Shown: positions 34,140 to 44,310, numbered from the stretch's first letter. The stretch: DNA of 64,000 bases from Epiperipatus broadwayi (GCA_028023455.1 JAQFVV010012536.1:2564001-2628000); one strand, 5' to 3'. The notes: generated by a model not told the origin, from the sequence alone. Made by a program: numbers and translations.

Positions 34140-34569
34140 TTATAAATAAATATTTTAATTAAATAAATATAAGTCTGCCGTTACTCTTATAACCCTTACT
34201 TTAGACTCTTGCATTGCAAAGGTATAAATCCCTCCAGGCATGCATTACAAATACTTACTCAAGAATTTTAGGTAGCTAGATTACACCTTCAAATATGTGA
34301 ATTCCCTTTGTAAACATTACAGTATCGGAAATACCGCTACTGAAGTCCTCAATATAAAATAATGTCTAAATAAATAAATGTATTCTTTAAAATATAATCA
34401 TGTCGCAAATCCCGCTACTGAAGCTTTGAATCCATAAAATATTATTAGTAAATGATTGTTTTATTAAAATGTATTAATAAATAATTTTAAACTATACGTC
34501 TGCAGTTACGTTTCATTTATTCGATACCCATTCTATATAATATTTCCTCGATTATGTAAATATGAATGT
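34140..34569. repeat. Short diverged tandem phrases downstream of the island
   Basis: 'cggaaataccgctactgaag' (about 34325) and 'cgcaaatcccgctactgaag' (about 34405) are two copies of one phrase, roughly 80 bp apart. 'tctgccgttac' (about 34173) and 'tctgcagttac' (about 34499) form another pair. They suggest a tandemly repeated leader belonging to the same element as the preceding island. Confidence 0.45.
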
Positions 34570-34848
34570 TTAATTAATATTAGTTTGATTATTGGCTAAC
34601 TTGAGAATAAAATCATGAATCTCTTGCATATCCCTGACCACCGTGCCTAAAGAAATATTTACTAATGTCGCATCAGATGCATTGTTTCGTGGATTGTATT
34701 GTGGAACCAATAAACTATGTTTGAACTCAGTACCACGGGTGGCTTCGCTACCTCGATGGTGCTGCTGTTCTGTATGGTGGTCAAATTCTGCACTATGTTT
34801 ACGAGTCACACGTTTTCTGACTGTTACAATGTGTACATTGTAGCACAT
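34570..34848 (-). CDS. Hypothetical 92-codon frame, possible terminal exon
   Basis: I do not recognise this protein. The minus-strand frame ends at a TAA (34570-34572) and is richer in C+G and CpG than its surroundings. It encodes a basic start (VRKRVTRKH), a His/Gln-rich middle (DHHTEQQHHRG) and a more ordered end (LVNISLGTVVRDMQEIHDF). If it is an exon, a plausible acceptor is the 'aacag' near 34820, just before the VRKR segment, so the first residues of the open frame may be intronic. The polypyrimidine tract is poor. It could equally belong to the mobile element suggested at 33763-34569. No neighbour exon was identified. Confidence 0.3.
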   Translation of the reverse strand: MCYNVHIVTVRKRVTRKHSAEFDHHTEQQHHRGSEATRGTEFKHSLLVPQYNPRNNASDATLVNISLGTVVRDMQEIHDFILKLANNQTNIN

Positions 34849-34869
34849 TAAATTTTTTGTGGTGAAAAG

Positions 34870-36128
34870 TTAAATTATAGTGCTGTGTAATATATATATT
34901 GACTCAAAGATGGCACTGCAGGCAGCTTGAGAAAACCAATCATCAATCACTTTTTATGCACACTGTATTGGTCAATAATCAGAATCTAACAAGGGATTTG
35001 ATTGGTAATGTTAAGCTTTCATTAATTTTTCATGCTTTATAATATAATAGGTAGTTGTCAATGAAGTAAAGCAGTGAATTGTCTTTTTTAATGGAGATGT
35101 TAAAAATAAGAAAAAAGAGTAGGCATAATGAATACTAGTTTGGTAATAATTATTTAAATAAAAATATCATTTTCAACAAATTAAAGATAGTATCAAAATC
35201 AATAATTACATCACTTTTAGACTTTATATTTATGCATTATTTTTGGATTGGATACAAAGTTTCTGATCCACATTAGGATAAATATTTTCTAACAGAGACG
35301 TAGAACAATTCTCCCTATTATGCCTCATGGTAAATTAGAATTAAGTGTTTAAATAACTTACAGAATGAGAGAAAAATCAATTAAAATATGTTGTTATTAT
35401 TATCAGTTAAATTCAATATAATATTAAGGACTTGTGTCAATTCCCATCTTTTTTAGATTTCAACAAAGAAGGATTTGGATGCTTTTAAATACATGTATGT
35501 AGCACTTCATTTATCTTTTCATTAATGCTAAGCATTTGATCACATGACATTGGTTAAATCAGAACTTTTAATGGACATGGAGGAATATCAAACTAATATT
35601 CTAAACAGTATTCTTTATTATAATTGCTGTGTAAAATCAAGTGTTGAATGTATTGTTCAGTAGCAAATCCTCTTTCACACATTACAGTCATGCCATCTAG
35701 TGTAAGATTGAGTAATCAATAGATATCTGATAATGCTTAATAAATCCCTACGCAGTTCTGTCCTAGCCAGATTGCCCAAATAATTTCCAATTTATGGCCT
35801 TTATTAATGAAGAATTTTTGGATGAAATGGACCTTTCTGCCAGCAAGCTTCTACTGAAAAGTATTATTTAAGTTGAGATCATGTGATTTTGAATCTATTG
35901 TTAGCAAGAACTTTTGTTATCTATCTTATCTAATTAAAAGATTTCTACTCACTCAGAAAGTTTTTCCAAATTTGTACACTTACCATTATACTTACCGCAA
36001 TGATCAGAAGCCCCATATCATTGCTTTCATGTGATAATGGCCGATGGGGTTACAGTTCTAATCTGGGAAAGACCATGGTGAAGGCTTGCAATAAATTCCA
36101 CATAAGCATGCAGGTTTATTCTGAATTC
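34870..36128. other. AT-rich DNA with old repeat fragments
   Basis: 34907-34950 repeats the block at 18605-18660. 35690-35840 is a diverged family-A fragment (gccatctagtg, gagtaatcaatagatatctg, ccaatttatggcctttatta). The stretch 35990-36120 may be the 3' untranslated part of the adjacent CCT4 retrocopy. Confidence 0.45.
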
Positions 36129-36525
36129 CTCATAGTGCATTAACAATATCATCAATTATAAGAATACTCTTAATAGTTTCAGCAGTTAATTGGATGGCAC
36201 TAGTAGAAACCAATAAGAGTTGTACTTTTAATGGTAGAACCCTTTCTAACATTTGTTCCAGCAGTCTTCTCTCCTTGGTTGTGTCTATTCCTCAATTCTG
36301 TCACTGTTGCAATGGTATTAAGACCTACAGTTTTGGTTAAAGTTGGAGGAATAACTCCAAGAGAATCAGCGAAGGCCAGAAGCAATAAGCTTCCATGCCA
36401 ATAAGGGAATGAGAAAATTCCAACAATTTTAAAGCAAATTCAGTTTCAGGAGCACATCCACCAGCAATAAGATACCTTTTTTAACAAGATTGCACAAAGA
36501 GCATCAGGTAATGATGTTCAGCTTC
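36129..36525 (-). pseudogene. CCT4: Processed pseudogene fragment of CCT4 (TCP1-delta)
   Basis: CCT4 is a subunit of the cytosolic chaperonin TRiC, which folds actin, tubulin and other proteins. On the minus strand, pieces in two or three frames match the C-terminal part of this subunit in the right order: [20 protein letters not shown] (near 36460), [25 protein letters not shown] and [19 protein letters not shown] with NVRKG (36385-36230), then [19 protein letters not shown] and IDDIVNAL (about 36210-36130). There are no introns, at least two frameshifts, a short deletion after NVRKG and a stop near the end, so this is a dead retrocopy. Homology fades upstream of about 36525, so it is 5'-truncated. 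Assignment to CCT4 rather than another CCT subunit rests on the TVTELRNRH and IDDIVN blocks. Confidence 0.85.
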
Positions 36526-36729
36526 TTTAAGGACCAGTTTGTAAGATGTCAACATGTTTCTTCACTAATTCTCTCCAGATTTGTTTATGTCTTATAATGT
36601 TAAACAAATGCATAATCAGTTCTACTCCATTCTTTAATTGTATCTATCCATAATCTAAGAGGTATTCTTTTTTGCTTATACATTTGTAGTATCACTTCTA
36701 CATATATTTCCCTGTTCTTTCTTAATATA

Positions 36730-36915
36730 GGGTATATGAGGACAGACTTTCAGATGACCCATCACTCTCCACTCTATCTAATATCACTGATACACTCAAG
36801 CACATATATGCTGAAAAGATAAATAATCACCAATATATGTATTTCATGCTAAACCAGCAATCATCAGTTGGTCCAGATTATCATCTCCCAAACATAGGTA
36901 TATAATAAGCCTGTG
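36730..36915 (-). mobile_element. Family-B SINE-like copy, single
   Basis: In minus orientation this carries 'atgataatctggaccaactg', 'gatgattgctggtttagca' and 'atacatatattggtgatt', then a tRNA-like outer end represented on the plus strand by 'gacagactttcagatgaccc' and 'catctatcctcactccac'-type words (about 36745-36790). It matches the copies at 48935 and 50768. Confidence 0.65.
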
Positions 36916-37129
36916 TTTCAGTTGTTCTTTCTTATAATTTTTTTTCTAATTTCTTTTAAAATTTTGATTCCCTTTTTTTTAATAAAAAATATTTTCATTC
37001 AGCCAATTTTTAACAATCTTCTGCAGCACCAGAATGTAATATCAGATTTTTGCTTACCTTAGCACTTTTAAAACCATTTACATATTAAACCATTATCAAT
37101 TTAAATATGGGATAATCCCAAGACTCTTG

Positions 37130-37640
37130 TCCATATACTACACATCAAACTTCCTTGTTTTCTCCAACCATCTCACGTGTGGACTCTTTCTAGGTCTTTT
37201 ACAATTTTTTGGGATTCAATTTAAAACTTCAACCATTTATTATAATCTCTTCTAGCAGAATGTTCAACCCAGCTCTATTTCAGTCTCTCAATTCTTTCAA
37301 CAATGTTAGTGATGCCTGTGATCTCACTTGTATTTCCTTTTTGATCTCTTTTACTTTTAACATACATCTCTCCATACTTCACTTAATAGTGTGAAGTCTT
37401 TGTATTTCTCTTCTAGGTCTCAGATTGATAAATAAGAACTGGTAAAACACATCTATTTAAAAATTTTCGTTTTTAAAGACATAGGAATAATTTCTTTTAA
37501 TATTGAGATATTTCTAGCAAAAGCACTCATCCAAGTTTAATTCTATGATTAATTTTATTCAGCATCTTTTAATCTGTATTAATAATCTGATTAATATATT
37601 TGCAGTTGTTAAATTCTTTTAATTATTGATTATTAATGAT
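37130..37640 (-). pseudogene. Highly decayed RTE-like LINE 3' fragment
   Basis: The plus strand shows degenerate versions of the LINE's reversed C-terminal coding region: 'accatctcacgtgtgga', 'tctttctaggtcttttacaa', 'atctcttctagcagaatgtt', 'catctctccatacttcact'. It is much more diverged than the copies at 14320 and 37682, so it represents an older insertion. Confidence 0.75.
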
Positions 37641-37681
37641 TATTTTCTTCTTTTGAGAAAAATTGTTGATCTTTGTTGATT

Positions 37682-38100
37682 CATCATCATCATCAACAAC
37701 CATTATCAATCCACTGCAGGATGAAGGTCTCTCCAAGTTCAATCCATCTTCTCTGATCTTTAGCTTCTTTTCTCCACATCCATCCATCTCACACACGGTC
37801 TCTTTCTAGGTCTTTTATAATCTCTTGGAATCCGATTTAAGTTTTAAATTGTCCATCTATTATCATCTCTTCTAGCAATATGTCCGGCCCAACTCCAGTC
37901 TTTTAATTTTCTCAATGAGGTCAGTAACACCTGTTTGTTCTCTTACCCATATATTGCGTTTTCGATCTCTTCTTGTTACTCCCAACATGGATCTCTCCAT
38001 ACTTCTTTGGGTGGTCTGAAATTGATTATATGACAAAATATTTATTGAAAATTCTTTTAACAATAGTAAAAAGAACGCTTTATTTTCCCCAGGCATATAC
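37682..38100 (-). mobile_element. RTE-like LINE, truncated copy with 12-bp TSD
   Basis: From its (gat)n tail at 37682 to about 38027 this is the LINE 3' end in minus orientation, including the segment encoding GVTRRDRKRN. Perfect 12-mers TCTTTGTTGATT lie at 37670-37681 and 38101-38112. The 70 bp between the end of homology and the right duplication (38028-38100) match no part of the LINE I could align. The 74-codon frame at 37872-38096 is a broken piece of the LINE ORF read into this filler. Confidence 0.85.
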
Positions 38101-38112
38101 TCTTTGTTGATT

Positions 38113-39740
38113 ATGACGCATTAAAAAGAAAAATGTACAGACTATAAAACTGATACTAAAATGTTATGGACAATAATAATTAAATTTACTGTATTCTATT
38201 AGTCAGCATATTACTAAGGATTAGTGAATATCTCATGTAATTGAGCTTTCATAATTTTTTTTTTGAAAGAACGTGTTTGTTTCTTATTGCCTTATGCAGT
38301 TTGGAAAAGTGGTAGAGTGTTAGTCTTAAGAGCTAAAGGTTCCTGAATTAAAGTTACTGCTTCTAGTGCTTGAATCTTACATGATCTTTATAGAAACTAA
38401 CTATTTGATTATAATTATCCTTAATATAAGCTTATCCATATACAAAATATCTTATTAGTAAAATATAAAAAAATAAATGATTTCATCAATTGTATCTTAC
38501 CTAAAACAAATTAACACTGATGATTATTTTTAAAAAATAATAATAATAATGTTAATCGGAGCAGCAAAACGTCCATCTCAATATACATACTTATTATATG
38601 TCCATCTATTAAATAGATACAATAAAATATGGCATATTTTTTTGAAGAGAGAAAGCACTTAATTTAATTTCCAGATTTGCAACCAAAAACATAAAATCAA
38701 AACAAAATAAGCTTGATATTGACATATAGAGACTTTCACGCTTTAGATATCTGTCTAAATTAATTTCCTACAAGAGGAAATATTTACTATTGTAGTGGTG
38801 GAAGAAACTTACCGGCTGTTAATCATAGATGAAGATTGTGAAAGGAATGAATGTGTGTTTAATAATCATTTTATTCTATATATATATATAAGAGGAAATT
38901 AGTGCTTTACATATAACAAGGAGTCATTTTTATATGTTTTTATTTAACTTACTCTGTTTTTAATCTGTCTGTCTGAATAAAATCGTGTAACTCAATTTCT
39001 GTTCGCTTCCCAAATTCTCATCTAGTTGAAACTTTGAATATGTATATATTTCGGATGGAAATTCTCTTTGTTAGAGTTTGCAAACAATTTTAGCAAAAAA
39101 TTAATGACAATTATAACTTTTTAATTTTAAGTATAATATTGATGCTAATGATGATGTATTTAAAATTGAATAATTCATTGAAAATTGGATCAAGTGATTT
39201 TTTTTTTATAATTTTTATGTAAATTGCCCTGTTTTTTTAACCTTTCTGTCTAAATAAAATCTAATTGAAATAAATTCACTTCATTTTGATAATTCAATAT
39301 TATATATACAAAACTAAAATTTTTAAACATGTTTTTATTCACACGAATGCACTAAAAAGTAAAAAAAAAAATCTTCTAATATGGCAAATAAAAACACATG
39401 ACCTGCATGTTTTAGAAAAGTTCTTAATTATACTTCACATAAATATAAATTAGAAATCTTTTCTTCATATACATGATAGCAAAAGGATGAAGAATGTTAA
39501 ATTTAAGTGTTAAATTGTAATTCTTGCATGATAAGAAGGCTGTGTTTATTAATAGAAAATTGAACTATTTCTAAACATGAGTGTCCGCTACATTTATTTG
39601 TGAGAGCTGAAGAAAATTTATTTAAATTATAGATTATCAATGAGATTTTAACCAATTAATCGTATCTTCTCTCATGATTTGAATAAATCTGATAATTTTG
39701 TCTCAGAATTGTAATAAATTAAGGCAATAGTAATATTATA
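38113..39740. other. AT-rich DNA with a dispersed repeat
   Basis: A block at about 38940-39110 (ctgtctgtctgaataaaatc ... gtaactcaatttctgttcgc ... gcaaacaattttagcaaa) is repeated in part at 39215-39300 and again at 48135-48300, so it is a dispersed family of unknown type. An (AT)n run lies at 38878-38891. No gene is visible. Confidence 0.5.
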
Positions 39741-39744
39741 TATT

Positions 39745-39860
39745 AAACCACTAAACATCGCATGATTACCATTTCCTATGCTTACATAAGCTGTTAACAC
39801 AGAGTCAAAATTCTCCTTAAAATTTATTGGGTGACACTATTGTATGGAATATCGGATATT
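39745..39860. mobile_element. Family-A retroposon fragment, reverse orientation
   Basis: It carries the outer segment 'aacatcgcatgattaccatt', 'gcttacataagctgttaaca', followed by diverged 'caaaattctcc' and 'gtgacactattgtatgga'. It corresponds to the reversed tail and first arm of the copies at 22517 and 40431. Confidence 0.65.
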
Positions 39861-40430
39861 CAAAGAAAACATTGAAAAACACTAAATATAACTGTTGGCT
39901 TTGACAGTGATGCTGAGTATTTTGAATGTTTTCTCTGACCATACATTATTATACTTCCTTTCACACCATCATTTAGAAGCTATATAAAATAAATAAACTT
40001 CTGTAAAGAATCAGATAATTTCAAACACTGCCACAAATTGTTTCTATTACATGAGTCAAATGCTTAACCAAATCAATAAATTTATATTTTTGCTCAAGAT
40101 ATTTTTTTACTCATTTGTATCATTAAACTTAATATGAGTCATAATGTTTTTACTATTGCATGTCTCAATAAAACATCATACTAGCCTTTGAGCTATGCAT
40201 TAAAAGATTTTATCCACTCTACATGAAAAGCCATTTTGTGTAAATATTCCATCAAAAAAAAAAATTAAAAGCAACACATGGGAGGAGACAAAAACTAGGC
40301 TAATAAAAAATATGAACTTCTAAATGATCGTGGTTATATTTGAACATTTATTTTAGTAACAGAATCAGTCCACATATAACTAAAATTAAATATAACTTTT
40401 TGATAGCTCAAATATAGTTGAAACAGGTAA

Positions 40431-40746
40431 ACCTCTCCATGCAGTAGTGCCACTCAGTGAAAGTCAGGGTAATCAATGAATGCCAGAAGGATTGTCATAA
40501 AATTCCAAGCTTGTGGCTTTGATGACAGCCACAAGCTAAAAACGAGTTTGGGCCACAAACCAGAAACTAGTTTAGGGATATTGGATGAGTAGGCACTAGA
40601 TAGGGATTTTATGCACAAGCCTTCTGGCATCCATTGATTACTCTGGCTTGCAATAAGTGACACTACTGTATAAAGAGTTTTGTCTGTTTTAATAACAGTT
40701 ATAAGTAAGCATAAGAAATGGTGATCATGTGATGTTTAGTCATTTT
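40431..40746. mobile_element. Family-A retroposon, inverted dimer with 13-bp TSD
   Basis: The insert is flanked by perfect 13-mers TCAAATATAGTTG at 40418-40430 and 40747-40759. The arms 'caggtaaacctctccatgca' and 'ataaagagttttgtctgttt' are inverted, and the core carries a second short palindrome around 'gccacaagct' (40505-40560). The tail 'agttataagtaagcataag...gatcatgtgatgttta' is shared with 22517. The frame at 40454-40663 is a by-product. Confidence 0.85.
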
Positions 40747-40885
40747 TCAAATATAGTTGTAATAATGCAGAAGTACTGAAAAACCCCATGAGTTATATAT
40801 AATCAAACCATCTATAAACGCAAGTATAGAATCAGCCTACTTATACTTTAGCGTGAAAAATATTAATATATATATATAAATCATG

Positions 40886-43800
40886 GCTGCAGAAAGGAGT
40901 TTGCTATTAACTGAAAGGAGACCCTTTGATTCCTCTTGGAGGCCTTAAACGAACCCGAACAGGGCAAATTCCTAATGTCCACTCCATACGTTCTTGTCAT
41001 TGCAGCTGTTAATACTATGTGATTATTCATATAGTATACGAACATGGATGGGCTGCTCACCAACACGCATTAGCCAGCGTAGTGAGTTTATTGGCTTTTT
41101 ACCTCTGAGTTTAAGATCAAGAAACACCATGGTCTTTCTTCTCAGTGCCTAATAAGGCAGAATGAATGTTTGTGTAAATGATAAATATTTTTCCAATACA
41201 TATATACAATTATGACAGACAAAAATAAAGCATGGCCCTTATTCCCAGGAGGCTGTAAAGTTACCAACCAAGGCAGCGGTTGGTGGCCGAAGGTGGAGGG
41301 TGCTAAGAATCCCCTGATTGCGGACCCAGGCTGCCATTTGATGATGACTTTTTATTTAGGTATTTACAACTGCAGATCACTTTCAAGTGAAGGAAGATTG
41401 CAAGAATTAGAAGAAGAACTGTCTTATATTAAATGGGACATTATTGGACTTTGTGAAGTTAGAAGAAAAGGAGAAGAAACAATTGATTTAAAAAGTGGAC
41501 ATATACTCTATTATAAAGGCACAAATATTGGAAATACAAGTGGAGTAGGATTCATTATAAATAAAAAGTGGAAGAACAATATTGTGGAGATTGATGGTGT
41601 ATCGGACAGAGTGGCAAGATTAGTTATACAACTTAATAGCAGATACCAAATGCAGATAATTCAGGTTTATGCCCCAACAAGTTCTCATAGTGATGAAGTA
41701 GTAGAAGATTTTTATATGGATGTACAAAAGGCTTTTGATCAGAGTAAACAACATTTTAAAATTGTTATGGGAGACTTTAATGCTAGAATTGGTACACGAA
41801 TGAAAGATGAAATTGCTGTAGGTAATTTTGGTTATGGTAATAGAAATGAGAGAGGACATAGACTTGTGGAGTTTGCAGAAAAGGAAAAACTTTATATTAT
41901 GAATTCATTTTTTGAGAAAAATGTTAAAAGGAAATGGACATGGACACATCCAAATGAAGGTACAGCAGAATTGGATTATATTTTGACTAACAGAAAATAC
42001 ATATTTCAAGATTGTAATGTTCTTAATAAATTCAACACAGGAAGTGATCATCGATTAGTAAGGTGTAAGTTACGTGTTAATGTAAAACTAGAGAGACAAA
42101 AATTATTAAGAAAAACAATATTTACAGTTGATATTCCTAATCTTCAGAAACATTCTAATGAATTTAAATTAGAAGTTACAAATAGGTTTCAAGTGTTAGG
42201 AGATTTTGAACATGATTCAGATTTGAATGAAATTAATATGAAAATAACTGATACACTTTTAAAAACTGCAACAAACATAGCTGGTAGAAAAAAGCAGCAA
42301 TTGACTAATAAAATTTCTACTGAGACTAGAGAATTTATGAAGAAAAGAAGGAATATGAAGATATACAAAAATGATGTATTAAAAAGAATTGAATATCTCG
42401 AATTTTGTAAAATGGTACGGAAAAGAGTTGAAAATGATATAAGAAAGTATAACTGTGAAATAGCAAGGAAAGCTGTAAAAGAAAATAAAAGTCTCAAAAA
42501 TGTTAAACAACATTTTGGTATTAGTAGGAAATTTATATCTGCAATAAGAAAAAAAGATGGAATTATTACTAAAAAGAGAGATGACATCATGAAATTGGTA
42601 GAAGATTTTTATCAAGAATTATATAGTAATAATGAACAAGTACCTCCTATATCTATTACATTTTCCGAATTGCCCAGAATTTTAAATGAAGAAGTGAGAC
42701 ATGCAATTAAGTGTATGAAGAAAGGAAAGACTCCAGGAAATGATGGAATTATAATTGATATATTAAAAGAAGCAGGTAAAGAAATAGAAACAATTTTAGC
42801 AAAGTTATATACCAAATGTCTAAATGATAAAGATGTACTGGAAGATTGGAAGAATGCAGTAATAATATTAATATTTAAAAAAGGTGATAAAGAAGATATT
42901 AGAAATTACAGACCTATCAGCCTTTTATCAGTTTTATATAAAATTTTTACCAAGATAATTACAACTCGTCTACAGAGAACTTTGGATTTCCACCAACCAA
43001 GAGAACAAGCTGGATTTAAAAGTGGTTTTAGTACAATAGATCATATCCAGATATTGAGAGAAGTCATAGAAAGGACAAATGAATATGAGTTGTCATTATG
43101 TTTTGGATTTGTAGATTATGAAAAGGCATTCGATTCTATACACATTTCTTCAGTGATTAAAGCATTGGATCATCAAGGTATAGATCCAGGATATTGTCAT
43201 ATTTTAAAGAATATTTATAAAAATGCAACAGCAACAATTAGATTACATAATGATACTGGAAAAATCAACATTGAGAAAGGTGTAAGACAAGGTGACTCCA
43301 TATCTCCAAAACTCTTTACAGCAGTGCTGCAAGAAGTATTTTGTGGATTAAAATGGGAAACTAAAGGAGTGAAAGTAAATGGAGAGTATTTAAGTCATTT
43401 AGATTTCGCAGATGATGTAGTTGTTTTTGCAAATAATGCTTCAGAGCTGCAGGAAATGTTGCAGGAGTTAGCATATGGAAGTAGAAAAGTAGGACTAAAG
43501 ATAAATGTTAAAAAGACTAAAGTAATGTTTAATCGATTTGCTCAAAATATGAAAATAAAGATTGATAATGAAGAATTAGAAGAAGTTAACAGTTACAAAT
43601 ACCTTGGTCAGATTATTAATACAGATGGAAACATAATGGAGGAAATTAATCATAGAATTAAACTTGGTTGGAGTGCTTTTGGTAGAAATAACTTGATACT
43701 AAAAGGAAATATGCCTATGTGTTTGAAAAGGATGGTTTTTAACAAATGTGTTTTACCAGTTCTTACTTATGGATCTGAGACTTGGACACTTAATAGAAGA

Positions 43801-44177
43801 GCAATACAGAGACTTCAGACCACTCAAAGGAGTATGGAGAGATGTATGTTGGGAGTAACAAGAAGAGATCGAAAACGCAATGTATGGGTAAGACAACAAA
43901 CAGGTGTTACTGACCTTATTGAAAAAATTAAAAGATTGAAATGGAGTTGGGCTGGACATATTGCTAGAAGAGATGATAATAGATGGACAATTGAAATTTT
44001 AAACTGGATTCCAAGAGATTGTAAAAGACCCAGAAAGAGACCACATGTGAGATGGATGGATGAAATAAGAAAATGTGCAGGGGTGTTGTGGAGAAGAGAA
44101 GCTAAAGATCGGAGAAGATGGATTAAACTTGGAGAGACCATCCTGCAGTGGATTGATAATGGTTGATGATGATGATG
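40886..44177 (+). mobile_element. Full-length RTE-like LINE with 10-bp TSD
   Basis: The element is 3292 bp, flanked by ATAAATCATG at 40876-40885 and 44178-44187, and ends in a short TGATGATGATGATG run. It has an approximately 326-bp 5' UTR, one long ORF and almost no 3' UTR. Size, a single ORF with AP-type endonuclease and reverse transcriptase, and a microsatellite-like 3' tail fit the RTE group. Truncated relatives in the window are at 5747, 14320, 37130, 37682 and 50496. The intact frame and perfect duplication mark this as the youngest copy. Confidence 0.9.
41212..44166 (+). CDS. LINE endonuclease/reverse transcriptase, 984 aa, intact
   Basis: This protein nicks chromosomal DNA and copies its own RNA at the nick. 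The AP-endonuclease domain spans about residues 48-290: YNCRSLSS near 52-59, the catalytic Glu in LCEVRRKGEE near 82, QVYAPTSS at 151-158, GDFNARIG at 187-194, WTW at 242-244 and GSDHRL at 277-282. A lysine-rich linker follows to about 480. The reverse transcriptase runs from about 500 to 800: GKTPGNDGI, IFKKGDKEDIRNYRPISLL, QAGFKSGFST, DYEKAFDSI (635-643), GVRQGDSISP (690-699), the active site FADD (732-735) and YKYLGQII. The C-terminal part contains WSWAGHIARRDDNRW. All key residues are present with no stop or frameshift. The ATG at 41212 is the first in frame, but about 45 residues precede the endonuclease fold, so a later Met (44 or 45) could be used. Minus-strand frames here are shadows. 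Confidence 0.95.
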   Translation: MTDKNKAWPLFPGGCKVTNQGSGWWPKVEGAKNPLIADPGCHLMMTFYLGIYNCRSLSSEGRLQELEEELSYIKWDIIGLCEVRRKGEETIDLKSGHILYYKGTNIGNTSGVGFIINKKWKNNIVEIDGVSDRVARLVIQLNSRYQMQIIQVYAPTSSHSDEVVEDFYMDVQKAFDQSKQHFKIVMGDFNARIGTRMKDEIAVGNFGYGNRNERGHRLVEFAEKEKLYIMNSFFEKNVKRKWTWTHPNEGTAELDYILTNRKYIFQDCNVLNKFNTGSDHRLVRCKLRVNVKLERQKLLRKTIFTVDIPNLQKHSNEFKLEVTNRFQVLGDFEHDSDLNEINMKITDTLLKTATNIAGRKKQQLTNKISTETREFMKKRRNMKIYKNDVLKRIEYLEFCKMVRKRVENDIRKYNCEIARKAVKENKSLKNVKQHFGISRKFISAIRKKDGIITKKRDDIMKLVEDFYQELYSNNEQVPPISITFSELPRILNEEVRHAIKCMKKGKTPGNDGIIIDILKEAGKEIETILAKLYTKCLNDKDVLEDWKNAVIILIFKKGDKEDIRNYRPISLLSVLYKIFTKIITTRLQRTLDFHQPREQAGFKSGFSTIDHIQILREVIERTNEYELSLCFGFVDYEKAFDSIHISSVIKALDHQGIDPGYCHILKNIYKNATATIRLHNDTGKINIEKGVRQGDSISPKLFTAVLQEVFCGLKWETKGVKVNGEYLSHLDFADDVVVFANNASELQEMLQELAYGSRKVGLKINVKKTKVMFNRFAQNMKIKIDNEELEEVNSYKYLGQIINTDGNIMEEINHRIKLGWSAFGRNNLILKGNMPMCLKRMVFNKCVLPVLTYGSETWTLNRRAIQRLQTTQRSMERCMLGVTRRDRKRNVWVRQQTGVTDLIEKIKRLKWSWAGHIARRDDNRWTIEILNWIPRDCKRPRKRPHVRWMDEIRKCAGVLWRREAKDRRRWIKLGETILQWIDNG

Positions 44178-44310
44178 ATAAATCATGCTCTGGGTGTCAC
44201 AGCTTATATACAATCAAAGCTAAAGTATAGATAGGCTCATTCTATACTTGCGTTTTTCAATAATTCCACATTATTAAAATATAACTAAAATTGAAAGTCT
44301 CTTAAAAACA

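Larger units (their letters stand above)
40760..44310. repeat. Inverted repeat whose loop holds the LINE
   Basis: 'aacgcaagtatagaatcagc...tatactttagc' at 40814-40851 is inverted at 44213-44256 (gctaaagtatagataggc ... ctatacttgcg). Weaker pairing extends outwards (40748-40810 with about 44257-44305). With the LINE and its duplicate target removed, the arms are separated by only about 50 bp, so the LINE inserted in the loop of an older hairpin element. Confidence 0.75.

Noticed and set aside
36200-36385. Live CCT4 exon
   Set aside because: Adjacent coding blocks follow without introns but in shifted frames, with a deletion and a stop. That is a retrocopy rather than an exon.
41620-44213. Several open frames on the minus strand opposite the LINE
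   Set aside because: They are antisense shadows of the intact LINE ORF. Their hydrophobic, F/I/S-rich translations are what reversed AT-rich coding sequence gives.
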